A stretch of 64,000 bases of DNA from Spirometra erinaceieuropaei. Taxonomy: Eukaryota; Platyhelminthes; Cestoda; Diphyllobothriidea; Diphyllobothriidae. Under the pieces are notes generated by a model. The model was not told the DNA's origin and did not search any database. It was given only the letters and a program-made list of their open reading frames with translations. This document shows positions 11,130 through 23,350 of the stretch, one piece after another. The position numbers were made by a program, and so were the translations under genes. Position 1 is the first letter of the stretch, and each line of letters opens with the position of its first letter. The DNA lies in contig CACRXP010000384.1 of NCBI GenBank assembly GCA_902702965.1, forward strand, positions 118,340 through 182,339, written 5' to 3'.

Positions 11130-12180
11130 AAATGCATAAGTTCCAGTATTCAGTCGTGAAGAAGGCGAAATTATCGCGGAAATAAGAGTTTTGTTCGCCT
11201 GACATATCGAATTTCTCCTCGAACCCATCATCATAGATAATGGTAAATACGGGCGGTTCGGGCACAAGGGGTCGCAGAATTTATAGGATGCAGTCGCCAT
11301 GCTACCTCACCCCTATATAAATTCACGGCTGCCCCTTCCTTAACGATTGTTGCACGTGGTGTGATGACTGTTTGATAGTCGACTTTCGCGTCGATAATTG
11401 CTGTAATTTCTTCACCGGTGTTTGATGTTGGTGTGATGATTGCTCGACCATCTGACTCAGTGCTCACCTTTGGGAGCAGTGCTCACATTTGCGCTCCATG
11501 CGTGGATAATTACGCCGCCTAGACGGAGTCTCAGCGCGGAGTATGGAAGGGGAAGATCGTTGCACTTTTTAATAGACTAGGGGCCAGTGAACGATGACTC
11601 AAGCAGCTCGCGGCTCAAGCGCTTTTCGTCTCTAGCAAGAATTTCGGCCTCGTCGAATTTGAATGTGTGGCCGGATCTCGCCGAATGAACTGCAAATTAT
11701 GAGCTGGCGTCATTTCTCTGCACTGCGGCCGCGCGTTCCGCTATTTGCGCCCGGAGCAGTTTTCCGGTTTCTCGGACGTAGTTGCTTTGTCCGCAAGTGC
11801 ATCAGATCCGATATATGACCCCAGATGTTGCCTTCCGTGGCAGTGGGTTTTTCGGCTTCATTATCTGACGTTTGGTATTTGCCTCCGGTCCGTGTTCAAC
11901 TCCAATCCCAGGCGGTGAGGTAAGGCGGCCAACGACTTCCAAAAAGTATTTAACTTACGGCACGCTTGTTAAAATTTGAGGTTTGTGCGATTTGGCCGTT
12001 TGCGTATGCGCCGCTTGACGACGTTCCGTTGGTATCCATATGCTGTATACATCTGTCGAAGGTTTAGGAGTTCGTAATCTACTCTCCTGGCTCACTGCGA
12101 TGCGTTTCAACACGCCGATAGGACGTCCTTACATAATTGCTTTTGTAGCTGAATGGGGTGGTGGCTGTTAAAGGTCAGTA
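11130..12180 (-). mobile_element. 5'-truncated Penelope-like element (endonuclease half)
   Basis: Reading the minus strand from 12175, the pieces are LLTFNSHHPIQLQKQ (thumb-to-linker), then GVIYRI, CTCGQSNYVRETGKLLRAQI (GIY-YIG with C-x-C retained), FKFDEAEILARDEKRLSREL (helix with the catalytic Glu region), then the tail at 11467-11231. The 3' end near 11140-11215 is a decayed form of the hammerhead-like tail. The copy is split by stops and begins in the thumb, so it is a dead 5' truncation. It lies immediately downstream of another same-strand PLE. Confidence 0.8.
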
Positions 12181-12239
12181 ATTTTATCATATATATTACC
12201 TTCCCGATCATTTTACTCCTTGGGCTACCACAAACTTTG

Positions 12240-14640
12240 CGGCTTACGTGGATATTAAACATGGCGATAGAAGCGAATAGGCGAGTTTCAGGAAGCAGTT
12301 CAGAAGAAGATGATGCGATTACTGTAACAGGAGATTTACTGTCCTGACACTTCAGACTCTCACTCGAACAAATCATCAGAGACGGCTGCTGATAAATGAA
12401 GTGGAGGCACAAAGAATGCAGTATTTGAAGTACGTAGCTGTAGTGGGACCGCACGCGTACTATAATTAACAGCTCTCGTGATCTCCGCCGGGGGTAGTAA
12501 TTAAGGCGATGGTGGTTCGGCAGTACGCGTCCGAGTCGATGATTGCCGCAATTTCAACACTCGTGTTAGATGTTGACAGGATGATTACTCGGCATACAGG
12601 CCCGCTGTCACCAAATATTTGAGCGCCCGCTCCATTCCACGTGACTGACTCCCCTGCTCAGGGAATGTCTCGACACTGAATAGGGTACCTGGAGGTCATT
12701 GCGTTTGTTGATGGATTGTGAACCTGAGAACCATGAATCAAGCTGCTCTCGGCTTACGCGGTTGTCAGCCCTTGTGAGGACTTCGACCTCTTGAAACTTG
12801 GAAATCTGGCCGGGTTCAGTGGAATGAGCTGCTACCTGAGAGCTGGCATCTCTCTTCGTCGCTGCTGCGTGCTCAGCCATTCGCGTTCAGAACAATCTCC
12901 CAGTTTTTCCAACGTCTTTGCTCTGTCCGTAACAGCGCCAGATCCGTAAACGACTCCAGGCGTTTCCTGCCGTGGCAATAGCTCTTTCGGCCTCATGACC
13001 TAACGCCTGAGGATTGCTTTCGGCCTGTGTCCTACCCCAAATCTAAGTGGTGTGAGACGGAGTCTGACGGTTTCCAAAAAGTTCCCCACGTACGGAAGAG
13101 CTCATCAAAATTAAAGTCGCTTGGGCTTGGTTTCTGGTTTCGTCTTAGTACTCACTGGTTGACAGAGTTGTGCGGGTAGGCAGTGGCTTTCAATATCTGT
13201 CGAAGATATTGTAATTCAGCAACATTGTCTTCCATTTCAACGCTGTGCGTCTCAACGCGTCGGTGTCGCGCACTTACGCAGCTGCGTTTGCGACCAATCG
13301 GGTGGTTACTGTTGAAATTCAATACTTGCGTCGTGTTTGTCGCTTTCCTAAACACTTTGGTTTAGGCCATCGCAGTCTTTGCGGCAAACGGGCCAGCCGG
13401 TTGTTTTCGTCCTCCTCCATCGTAAATTTTTATCCGGGAAGACGGCGTTGAGACTTTCTTTGAATGTCAGGACCGGATCCCGTTCGATGACGACGAGTAA
13501 TCATCCGCAGACCGGGCTCAAAATCTCTGTTTATTATGTTAGAAAACCAGCACCTCCAACCATTGAAAGACAGTCTCGGCTATGATTCCTGAAATCCCCG
13601 AACCCTTTAGCGTGCTCTTCACCTACTCGTAGATTGTTTCGTCAAAGGTAAAGTAGGCCTTGAGGCAGCACTGCAGAAGTTGAATGATTTAGGTGTGTTC
13701 GAGGCGATCCTCCGTTTCGTCATATTTCTCTCGTAGGAGTAGTTCGGATGTCTTATCTGTCAGGTTCAGAGGAATAGAAGTAAAGGCGGAAGTGGCATCA
13801 AAGGATACCATGAAGTCGCTTGGCAGGAGACTTATCCCATTAATTTTTCCCAAGAATTGTGTTGAGGTGTTGACTGCGGTGTCTGAATCGCAGGTCAGAA
13901 TAATGAGGCATCGAAACAGCCACTTCGCCAGTCTGCCGCCTGGAGTGCCTTTCAAAAAAACGATTGGCCAGAGGAGAAAGCCCTCTTTGTGCACACGTGG
14001 AGGATCAAAAAACCGGGCCAGGGCCATTTCTTGCGCTTTCAACACGTGTCGGACGGTCGGTGATATTGCACCCGAGTTCTCCATTGTCAACAGTGTCGCG
14101 TTGATCTCGCGTGTCAGCGTTTTTATCGGGCTCGATTCTCATGGGACATAGGAATGACGATCCCCCAACAAGCGTTTGGCTTTCTGAATGTAGTCTGTCC
14201 CGTCCAATACGACCGTGGAACGTCTCGTGTCCGCAGGCACGAGGTCGCTGTCGGTCTTGACTTCCTTTAGTACATCAAATTCGACCTTGGAAAGCACGTT
14301 GCGCGACTTATGTGCCATGAGGAGGAATGACACTTGGGGTCGAATGAGGCTCTTCGTTCCGCCTGTTGCTTCCGTCTAGTTAAGGATTGACTTCACTGCT
14401 GAAGTCATGTTGACAGGTTTGGCATCGGCTGTGTTAAATGAGGCCTCATGCGTTAACAGCTGCATTTGTTCCCCCGTCAGCTTCTTCGACAGCAAGTTGT
14501 GCATCAGTTTGTCGTTCTTGGATGACGTTGGATTGAGCGCCTTACATAACTTTTTTTTCTACCCCTGATTTGCGTGTCGCTCTCTGTTCGCAGGTTCGTT
14601 CAGCCACCCTGTACTGAAGTAGCAGCATCTTGCCTTCTCT
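12240..14640 (-). mobile_element. Near-complete but decayed Penelope-like element
   Basis: Minus-strand order: KLTGEQMQLLTHEASFNTAD near 14.45 kb; LVPADTRRSTVVLDGTDYIQ near 14.2 kb (the PADKG block); HKEGFLLWPIVFLKGTP near 13.98 kb; motif A DFMVSFDATSAFTSIP near 13.8 kb; motif B DETIYE with degraded GSGISGIIAE near 13.6 kb; thumb and FRKATNTTQVLNFNSNHP near 13.35 kb; GIY-YIG remains and HSTEPGQISKFQEVEVL near 12.85 kb; 3' tail with the hammerhead-like block near 12.3 kb. The catalytic YVDD motif is not recoverable. Multiple stops and shifts make it a pseudogene, but all domains are present in order. Confidence 0.85.
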
Positions 14641-14869
14641 TGGTCAATCTTCTGACGGTATTCGCAAAGACTTGAGTGACACTCCTGAAGGAGCATTTGA
14701 ATCATTCGTCTGTCGTATTGGAATACTGCGCGTCTCGCCAGCTCTGTGTAAACCGGACGTTTGTATGAAAAATACTGCGGTAATACATTACTTTCGAGAC
14801 ACCCGTGCAGAAATCGAATCTGCGCATGCGTAGAGGACTCTCGAAGGACACAGGTTTCCCACCGTCAAG

Positions 14870-15010
14870 CCGATTGAAGCGCATTACAGGCGAACATGTA
14901 ACTTCCAGGAAGCAGTTCAAACGAAGAAGAAGATGCGATCACTGAAATAGGAAGTCTATTGACTTGACGCATTGGATTCACACTCAAAACCATATTTAAT
15001 ATGGCTGATG
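14870..15010 (-). mobile_element. PLE 3' end relic
   Basis: CCAGGAAGCAGTTCAAACG followed by GAAGAAGATGCGATCACTG matches the 3' tail at 12.28 and 26.40 kb. The hammerhead-like hairpin that should follow is much decayed. It lies 5' of the near-complete element on the same strand, so this looks like a tandem or pseudo-LTR arrangement. Confidence 0.6.
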
Positions 15011-15039
15011 ACAAGCCTGAAAGCATAATTTGGATCAAT

Positions 15040-15480
15040 TTCGGTGATGAACACTCGCGCGGTTAGAATTTTGCGGAGCAAGAAGGGCATTTTCAATCGA
15101 GTCCCACATTGGAAGCAGTCGGTCCTGCATCAGAAACTGGATTACAAAAACACCATTGCCTACTTCCTTACACCAAACTGTCATCGTTGCCTTCATCGTA
15201 CGACAAGGATACGTTTCTGCAAACCTGACGGTTCTGTTTGCAGTCTGAGCCTAGCCAACACATTGCCCCGAACACTCCACTGTACTTTTGGAACAGAACC
15301 TACTAATGGCTGATTCGATAAGTTCTAACCAGGTTTCAAACTGCTTAGATTACCAAAACGTCGTAGCTAAAACGTCCTCCAGCCTCTGCATTCTCGAAAT
15401 TCTCCGATAAACCCAATTACACACACAGTCTTCCCTAGGTGGAATTTCTTCCTTTTATTCCTGCGGTTATCTCCTTTTCC
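15040..15480 (+). other. Probable LINE 5' flank or untranslated region
   Basis: No coding block is recognised. The position immediately upstream of LINE ORF1 suggests 5' UTR or flanking DNA. I see no target duplication that fixes the element start. Confidence 0.3.
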
Positions 15481-15599
15481 ATAACTTCACAGCATGACTG
15501 AAGTAGGCACCGACGTCCAGAATATGGGGCCGGAGTCGATCCAGCAATCACGTCTTACTCAGTCAACTGCACTAATCCCCCCGCCAAGACAGGTCGGCG

Positions 15600-16150
15600 G
15601 CGAGCGATATCACACAGTCGCCTTGACCGTATAGACGCAAAAAATGCAGGCAAAATTTGTAGTGGATGCCAGATTCTGGCCGTCAGGGTCAACTATCTTG
15701 AGGAGGAAATCACAAAGGTGAAAGTCCAATTGCGATGCAGTCTTGACCAAGCTAACGCCACCAATATGCCTACTGGACGAGTAACCAGAAGTAGGGCACC
15801 TATTACGGCAGCCGCGGAACACACAGCTAAAAAGCGAGACATTAGCGGCCAGGAAGGAAACACAAAAACTGAAGAAAAAAAGAAATCAACCCGTAAAAAG
15901 GCCAAGGAAAACGGGCGGCTACTTCCGGAAGATGCATCCGAAGGGGCCAAAACAGAGAAACTGAAAAACGTCTCGTCCATCGTGGCAAATGTTGTGTGTC
16001 CGAACCCCTTTGCTAATTCTCCGAAACATTCCGAGCCTGATAGACCAAGCAAGAGCAGTTCAATAGATTTATCCATCAGAGCCACAGAGTTCTGTTCACA
16101 GTATTCTCTGCCAAGCAATTGTTTTAAGGTTGTCAAAATAGGTGTCAAAT
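15600..16150 (+). pseudogene. LINE ORF1, N-terminal coiled-coil/basic part
   Basis: The coding pieces run from LDRIDAKNAGKIC and VNYLEEEITKVKVQLR (coiled-coil-like heptads) into a Lys/Glu-rich stretch (15.85-15.98 kb) and a Ser-rich end. ORF1 proteins of CR1/Jockey LINEs bind the element RNA. The frame shifts once near 15715 and ends in a stop at 16150, before the second ORF1 block. No known zinc knuckle is visible. Confidence 0.5.
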
Positions 16151-16379
16151 AAACAGACGGTGTAAGCGCATCTGCTCCAGCACAACCAGCACATAGTTCC
16201 CGAGCGTTACGTTATTTAGGGAACCACACTTCCGTGGAAAATAAAAAACGAAGTCGGCAGATAAAAATGTCCTATTACTCAGGAGCTCCTTGAATCAAGC
16301 GCGAATACTCCCAAGGAGCGGGCTTCGGAAGATCTATCACTCTTCCGAAGTTATCTCAATAATAGGTTGAAACCCACTG

Positions 16380-16700
16380 AGGCTATTGAAATGATTAAAG
16401 CCTTCCGCGATGAAAATGAGCAGATAATTCATCAGTGTCGGCTCGTCCCCGGCCAATTAAAGTTGTGCTGGCCACCAGTAACCAATCCAGTCTCATTCTC
16501 TCCAGGCGATTTAGGATTCAAGGCTCCAACCCAGGTGTTTTTTTTCAACCGGACTACTCGCTAGCGGAACGGCTGAAACGGCGTGAACTAATTCTAACAC
16601 TAAGAAAAAGGCTCAGCGAGAGGGGGGACAATTTAGTTATGTACAACAACCAAGTACGGCAGCGTCCGTCACACTTCCTTTGGACAGGTCCGGTCTTAAT
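16380..16700 (+). pseudogene. LINE ORF1, C-terminal conserved block
   Basis: SARPRPIKVVLATSNQSSLI, then LSRRFRIQGSNPGVFFQPDY and LAERLKRRELILTLRKRL form a block that recurs in ORF1 of flatworm CR1-like LINEs, just ahead of the endonuclease ORF. It probably belongs with the coiled-coil part upstream and is separated from it by a stop and frameshift. Confidence 0.55.
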
Positions 16701-16732
16701 GACCGCAAAGTCGACATATTAAGTGAAGGAAG

Positions 16733-17200
16733 TTGAAATTCTTGTACACAAAGGTGCGTAATTTGCTTTCAACGTTCGACGAGCTGAAGATCCACCTCTG
16801 TGATATATCCTCTGAAGTAATCTCCTTAACAGAAACCTGGTTGACCCAACACCTGGACGACCGTGAGTTGGCCTTGCCTGGCTACCAGATGTTTAGAAGG
16901 GATAGAGATGGGCGTTAGGAAGGAGTACTCACGCATGTGAAAAATGAGGCAAATGTATCAAACAAAACTGGTAAATTTTCATGTACTTCCGAGGCAGTTT
17001 GGCTGTTTATTAAAATGTCGATTTCGCCTAACCTAGATGTCCTGACAATTTATCGACCGCCGAGATGGGACAGCATGGCCGACGCTCGCCTGCTGGAGGA
17101 GCTCGAAAGTTCGCTACGCTGCCGGATATCCTGCTTATGGGCGACTTTAATGCGCCTCATATTAACTGGAGCTCGACCCTTTCAAATTGCTTAGAACAGA
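16733..17200 (+). pseudogene. LINE ORF2, APE-type endonuclease
   Basis: VRNLLSTFDELKIHLCDISS, VISLTETWL (with the conserved TETW glutamate) and LALPGYQMFRRDRDG are the N-terminal endonuclease motifs. LTIYRPPRW and LLMGDFNAPHINW (the GDFN motif) follow after frameshifts. The enzyme nicks target DNA for reverse transcription. A stop after RRDRDGR and shifts near 17.05 and 17.13 kb break the frame. Confidence 0.8.
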
Positions 17201-17699
17201 CATTTAATGGGAGTTTTCTGAGCACGGCACTGAAGTTATTTCTTACTAAACACGTCGCGTTTCCATTTAGGGAAAGCGAAGTCCTAAAGGCCAACTGCCT
17301 TTATCTTGTCATTACCAACTCACAGGACAGCATTAATGAGTGTCATACCTACCACCTCCCCCACCTCTCTTCTATGGGATAAGTCGTTCATTTCAATGTA
17401 CGAGAAAGCCATGAAAGTTGGAAGAAACCTTTGGCGCAGGAATGTCGACCGAACGAAAGCTGAAATTTCATGCATTGAGTGGGAATCCGCAATTTTTGGA
17501 CGCATACTCAAAGACTGGCAACGGTTCCGAGAAATTCTGCACGATTGATTGCAAACCACTGTCCGCCTTTACGGAAGAGGTTAAATAACAGGCCTTGATA
17601 GCTTACGCAAGCCTTGAAGAATGAAGTGAATATAAAAAAGAAAGCTGTAGAAAAAAAGGCTTTCTGACAGGAGCACCATATCCATATGTGCGTACAACG

Positions 17700-18600
17700 T
17701 TCAAGTTAATCAAAGCATGGGCCTCATCCTCAAAACTAGAAGGGAATTCAAACTGGATCTGCTTAACCGTGCCGCGGAGAATCCCATTCATCCTTCGGGA
17801 CCGGACATCTGCCACCAGTCTGGAAGTACGGCGTGGATTACGCCGCTGTGTAAGGGCGGAAGTCGGGTCTCTGCGAACAATTACAGACTGAGCAGCCTCA
17901 CCTCTATTGGCTGCAAGATTATGGAGAAGAGCAAAGAGCAACAGTCGCTTCAGTTCCTTGAACAAAACCACCTGATTTCCAATTCCCGGCATGAATTCCG
18001 AAAAGGCAGGTCCTGTATGACAAACTTGCAATACTGTCTGGAACACTGGACTCGGGCTGTTGATATAGGAGTTATGGTGCATGCCATCTAAATGGACTTT
18101 AAAAAGGCATTCGCCAGTGTGCCTCACCACCGCCTTCTATACAAACTCAGCCGCATAGAAGTGCGAGGTAAGATCTTGATGCGGATCCAATTCTTTTTAC
18201 TCGGCCGCTCTCAAGCCATCCACGTCAGTGACCAGCAGTCTGCCGAGGTTGCCGTTAGGAGTGGCGTTCACCAAGGCTAGTATTGACCTTATTCCATTGA
18301 GTTACAGACATCTACGTGGGGACCTGATACAAGCTTTTCGCCTCGTGCGCAATCAGGGCTGCTGCCTCGTATCAGGAAGCTTCTTCGAGTTGACGACTAT
18401 GACTAACCTGGGAGGCCATCCACCCAAACTAGGTGTGACTGATGCCCGGCTAGGCACACGAAGGTTTTTCTTCTCCAACAGAGTGGTTGCAGCTTGGAAT
18501 GCCTTGCCTGTGGATGTTGTTAAGTCAGGATCCGTATACACTTTAAAACGGAGGCTAAACCAACCTTGGAGCGCGCACCACAATAACGTCGGACTACAGT
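17700..18600 (+). pseudogene. LINE ORF2, reverse transcriptase and C-terminal domain with the YADD region deleted
   Basis: LSSLTSIGCKIMEK, HEFRKGRSCMTNLQYCLEHW, YMDFKKAFASVPHHRLLYKL (motif A DFKKAFD-SVPH with Asp retained) and SGVHQG are classical LINE RT motifs. The text then jumps to RGDLIQAFRL and the C-terminal VVAAWNALP block, so roughly 150 residues including the catalytic YADD are absent. It is a deletion derivative and inactive. Confidence 0.85.
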
Positions 18601-19985
18601 CACCTTGACAGCCAACGTTGACAGTTTAGTGTTATGACGATGCTACCAACAATATTAAAGTTTATGCAATTTAAAAAATGTGAACTACGTCGCACACCGC
18701 TGCTCGCCTTCACCATGATGCCTACAGATTAAAAAAATACTTTTCCTGTATCTTAGATGTGCTTCAACTGTCTGCTTTATTTAAACAACAAACCGAGTTC
18801 ATATGCCTTTAAATGCTGTTAACGCATGAAATTCTGTGTTTATCTGTACAGTTTTTGTTATTTTCTTTGTATTTATTTCATGTTTCTTTCCTTCCATTTT
18901 CTCCATATACTGCATGAGACCAATAGGGATTTCAAAGGTACACACCTTTCCCTGAAATACACTGAAACAGAGAAACGGAAACTGAAATGATTGTAGCGAT
19001 GTGATCGGCCTTTGATCAGATAAAAACGGTGGGTGAGACACATAGTTTCATTCAACACCAACTCATAAGAAATCAAAAGCATAAATGAAATGTTAAATGC
19101 ACTGTCAAATTGTTTAAAAATACAAAGTTTTTTTTGGAGGCGGAAAATCCCGAAGGTTTCATAAGCGGTCCTAATTGTGTGAACTTTGTTTTAATGGTAC
19201 AGCATGTCTGAGCGTGTAAAAACTAAGTAAATATAGCGGCATAGGGAGATAAATCTCTGAAAACAATCTTTTAATGCAGTTTACGCCAAGATATCGCTTA
19301 CGAATTAGTGGTATTTTAGAAATATGGGTTTGCCTACAGGCTATACTTTGCGTCTAGATTTCAGAACGGGTTCCTGGAGACTCTTGGTATTATTTACGCA
19401 TTTGAATCGACTGAGATGCGTTTGAAAAGACAAACACGATTGAGTCTGAGTTTGCAGATATTAACGTCATAAGACCAACAGTTATCACCAGAACACATGT
19501 CACCGGGCGGGTCGTTGACTAATACATATAAATAGAATTGACAGGTGTTATCACAATGATACCTTTCCATGCAAACAAAGAGACAATTTCTTTCATGAAA
19601 TAATTTTGTACTTTTTGTTTGTCCTTAATTGCACTGAGTTTCGGACTGACACTGAAATATCGCTGAATATCTCATGAGTTTAAACGTTTTAATTTAAGTA
19701 ACCCTAAAGGCAGACTTTATATTACTTGTTTCTACAAGCCTTTAAAATAATAAACTTCTTGAAGACATTTACCAAAGAAATGAGTAATTAGGCATTCGTT
19801 TGGTGAAGGTGACCATTTGGACCATACTTGAAATATCATCCAAACAGAAGACGTCGTCAAAAAAATGGACGTCTACAACAAAAGTCAACAATGAATATGC
19901 CTTCGATCAAATAGAAAAGATTCTCTGATGGTATGCTTTTTAGGGAATGCTTCATTTTCGCAATCCGTTGATGGATTTCTGTTTG
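18310..19985 (+). repeat. Tandem-duplicated unit, copy 1 (LINE 3' end plus downstream DNA)
   Basis: From GGGACCTGATACAAGCTTTTC (18316) through the LINE C-terminus and on to about 19.98 kb, the sequence is repeated at 20.41-21.93 kb in the same orientation with roughly 80% identity. The match continues far past the LINE stop, through AT-rich DNA (for example CATATACTGCATGAGACCAA at 18.90 and its match at 21.00 kb). It is therefore a segmental tandem duplication and not two LINE insertions. Confidence 0.75.
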
Positions 19986-20402
19986 CTAGATATCAGCTCG
20001 TGCATCAACTGCAAAAGCTATAGGATATTAAGAAATACTTTCAGGCAAAATACCAAGCACGGCGTTCTACTAAAAGCAGAATTACCTGGTTTTCTTTTAA
20101 GTATTTGGACTAAAATGCAGACATTATGAACCTGAAGAGGCGAAATAGTGCTACTGAAATTCTCTATCAAGACAAACTTTCTAAAATTTCTTGACAACAT
20201 TAAAACTGCAATCTTGGGATTTTGTGAATTATTTTCAAATTCATATAAATATTCGGCAACAGTTTTGCCAACATTTATAGAACAGGAGCCCATTGCCAAA
20301 GACATAGTATTTTACCAACGATTGATTTTTTCCTCCGTTTTTGGGAAAAATGTCGGAGTAAAGAAGCTCCGGGAGGATGGAATTGACCTCTTTCATTTTT
20401 TT
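19985..20402 (+). repeat. Segment X, copy 1
   Basis: This segment begins GCTAGATATCAGCTCGTGCA and ends CTCCGGGAGGATGGAATTG. A diverged copy stands at 24.07-24.48 kb. It links copy 1 and copy 2 of the tandem-duplicated unit. Confidence 0.75.
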
Positions 20403-20409
20403 ACAGGCA

Positions 20410-21935
20410 GCTACGTAGGGACCTGATACAAGCTTTCCGCATCGGGCGCAATCAGGGCTGCTGCCTCGCATCAGGAAGCTTCTTCGTGTTGACGACTATG
20501 ATTTACCTGGGAGACCATCCACTCAAACTACGTGTGACTGGTGTCCGGCTAGACACACGAAAGTTCTTCTCCATCAGAGTGGTTGCAGCTTGCAATGTTT
20601 TGCCTGAGGATGTTGTTCTGTCGGGATCCGTATACACTTTTAAACGGAGGCTAAACCAACCTAGGATCGCTCACCACAATAACGTCGGACTACAGTCACC
20701 TCGACAGCCAACGTTGAAAATTAAGTATTGTGACGATACTATTGCCAATATCAAATTTTATCAAATTTATTAATTGTGAACCAGGTCGCACACCGCTTTT
20801 CGCATTAACCATGATGCCTACAGACTGAAAAAATTACCTTTCTTGTATCTTAGGTGTGCTTTAACTGTTTGCTATATTTAATCAACAAATCGAGTTCATA
20901 TGCCTTTAAATGCTGTTAACGCGTGGAATTATGTGTTCATCTCAGCAGTTTTTGCCATCCACCTTGTATTTATTTCATGTTACTTTCCTTCCATTTTCTC
21001 CATATACTGCATTAGACCAATAGGTATTTCAAAGGTACACACCTACCTTCTCTGAAATACTCTGAAACGGAAGAACGGAAACTGAAATGATTGCACCGAT
21101 GTGATTGGCCCTTGGTCAGAGGAAAAAGATAGTTGAGACACGGAGTTTCATTCGACACCAACTCCTAAGAAATCAAAAAAACATAAAGGAAATGTTAAAT
21201 GCATTGTCAAGTTGTTTAAAAATAGGAATATTCATATCTGGAAACAATCTTCTTAATGAGGCTTACGCTAACATATTGCTTATGAATAACTGTTATTTCA
21301 CGAATGAAAGTTTGCTTTCAGTCTATATTTTGAGTCCAAGTTTGCGATCGGGTTGCCGAGAATTCGTAGTTTTATTAACGCATTTAAACCGTGTGATATG
21401 CGGTTAAAATGGCGAACACGTTTTTGTCTGAGTTTGCAGATAGTGACGTCATAAGACCAACAGTTATCACAAGAACACACTTCACCAGGCGGGTCGCTGA
21501 CTAATAGATATAAATAGAATTGACAAAATTTATCACAATTATAGCTTTCTATGCGTGCAAAGAGATCATTCATTACATGAAATAAGTTTTTACTTTTTGT
21601 TTGTCCCGGATTGACCTTGAAATATCACTGAATATCGCGTGATTTTAGGCGTTTTAATTTGAGTACCCCTAAAGACGGACTTTTTAATACTTGTTGAGAA
21701 AAGCCTTTAAAATAAGATATTTCATGAAGCCATTAACTAAAGTAGCGAGTAATTAGGCGTTCTTTTGGTTAAGATAGCCACTTTGATCACACATGAAGAA
21801 TCATTAAAACAGAAGACATCGTCGTCGGAAAAAGGTCCACAATGAACATGCTTACAATCAAGTAAAAAACCCTCTCAATGAGCTGCTTTTTAAGGAGTGC
21901 TTTAATGTTGCACTCAGTTGATGGATGTCTGTGAA
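20410..21935 (+). repeat. Tandem-duplicated unit, copy 2
   Basis: The LINE C-terminal piece here reads FFSIRVVAACNVLPEDVVLS and the following AT-rich DNA parallels copy 1 to about 21.93 kb. The start-to-start spacing to copy 1 is about 2.1 kb. Segment X, expected next, appears only at 24.07 kb, so about 2.1 kb has been inserted in between. Confidence 0.75.
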
Positions 21936-21939
21936 CTTA

Positions 21940-22600
21940 ATATTTGCACATAACAAAACTAGGAAAAATTGGAAACCTTTGGCTGTTTATTTCATGATGC
22001 CAAAATATACTGCCAATCCTCCACCAGAGACCTAAAAACATACCTATACTAATATTGTGCACATTCTTGCCTCCTTTGCTCCCTTTAGGCTGCGTTCTGG
22101 GATGATAAATCTCCTGGAAATTGACCATATAGGTCCTGGTATTTCGCAGAAATGGCCAATGTTTTACTCGTTTCATTTCTAAATTACATATGTGCAGGAG
22201 TTCATTCGCACTAAAAGTATTTTTTTACAAATTCAAAACTGAAATTGACTGTTCGACGGTACCATTTCTGTACCGACGGATATAATTTTCAAAACTTAAG
22301 GACAATGATTTCTTGTACGCATAAGTACAGTATTTTAAAGTATTAAATCGCGCCGAGTTGCTAATCTGACTGCTAAAAAATGATAAAACATCCGGCTCTC
22401 TGAAAAAAACCTTTGTTTGAGAACGGATTCCCACGGTGTACCGGACAAAAAATCCATTATCCTGTGCGGCGAGCACCGTTCAGTAAAACTTTCAAGAGTA
22501 AATTACTCTCAGATAAGCAGTCGGAGTACAGGCAGGCATTAGCACAAGAAATTACCCGAATACATCGCAACGTCCATTATTCCCCAAACTTGTACACAGT
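21940..22600. other. Unassigned insertion between duplicated segments
   Basis: No domain is recognised. It forms the first part of the roughly 2.1 kb that separates copy 2 of the tandem unit from its expected segment X partner. Confidence 0.35.
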
Positions 22601-22659
22601 TTTCTTCATAAGTTTACGTGGACTAACTTTCTGCTCAAGTAATGGACAGTTGTTTGAGG

Positions 22660-22910
22660 AGGCTGGATGAACAAGCAAAATGCGCAACGTTTAAAACGCC
22701 CAAAAATTCTCAAACCAATTTCCGTCATCAGGTTCCATGAGATAGGACACGTGTTGTATCAGTGCCCGCGATTGGTTTTCAAGCCGGATTTGAGGAGGAA
22801 TCGGAGATGTCAGGGCAGCAAACCACTTGTCCTAGTACCCACACCTTCTTTTGAACGGCTTCCTAGAACTGGTTTATTTGTTTCTATCGACTAGTCCTGG
22901 AATCCACGTT
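22660..22910 (+). mobile_element. Dispersed repeat R3 joined to a plus-oriented PLE 3' end
   Basis: 22668-22760 (GAACAAGCAAAATGCGCAAC ... CCATGAGATAGGACACG) matches 58.05-58.14 kb (AATAAGCAAGTTGCGCGACA ... TCATGAGTTTGGTCACAC). 22.77-22.90 kb on the minus strand reads CGATAGAAACAAATAAACCA and then a GGAAGCCGTTCAAAAGAAG block, so a PLE 3' tail lies here in plus orientation. Confidence 0.5.
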
Positions 22911-23019
22911 AAAACCGCAAGCAGTACGAGGAGGAGTCTCCGTCCTCGTGTCACATCTAAGACTGTGCATCACACCTCCCAGTGCTGACTCCCATTCTGG
23001 CATGCTTTGTCGTCTGTTG

Positions 23020-23350
23020 ACATTTAAAAAGCAGGACCGACCGATCGCGCAGAGAATCTCCTCATTATTATCTCATTGTAGGCTGTTAAACGCCTTTCAA
23101 TTTCCGGAAACTGAGTGTGACTGAAGTCCTCTTTTTTCGAAGTCTGGCCTTCGATATATCTGTCTTCCTGTGAGATCTTTGAAAGCTCGCTTTTGAGTCT
23201 GGTTTGCGGAATCGACGGGTCCGCAGGTGTGCGACGTTCGTTGGCGGAATTTGTCAAGGTCACGTAAGCTACTGAGTCTACGCCAGCCCACAGCCTTCTT
23301 GGCGAGCTTACAGGAGGGTGTGGCTTTTGCTGAGCAATTCTGTCTTCTGT
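23020..23350 (-). other. Open minus-strand block, unassigned
   Basis: Two overlapping minus-strand frames of 64-79 residues contain WRRLSSLRDLDKF and SANQTQKRAFKDLTGRQ. I do not recognise them. The PLE 3' end 120 bp away makes a PLE origin possible, but no motif confirms it. Confidence 0.2.

Larger units (their letters stand above)
15494..18670 (+). mobile_element. CR1/Jockey-type LINE, almost full length but internally deleted
   Basis: The order is ORF1 (15.5-16.7 kb), APE-type endonuclease (16.74-17.2 kb), RT fingers/palm (17.7-18.27 kb) and the C-terminal segment (18.3-18.6 kb). Between SGVHQG (the usual SGVPQGSVLGP) at 18.27 kb and RHLRGDLIQAF at 18.31 kb the expected stretch with the YADD catalytic box is missing, so the element cannot copy itself. 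The 3' segment ends in the family-typical FFFSNRVVAAWNALP and SGSVYTLKRRL. Several frameshifts add to the decay. Confidence 0.85.

Noticed and set aside
13693..14151. 152-codon plus-strand frame
   Set aside because: It is antisense to the PLE reverse transcriptase motif-A region, which is clearly on the minus strand.
15693..16148. 151-codon minus-strand frame
   Set aside because: It is the shadow of LINE ORF1 on the plus strand.
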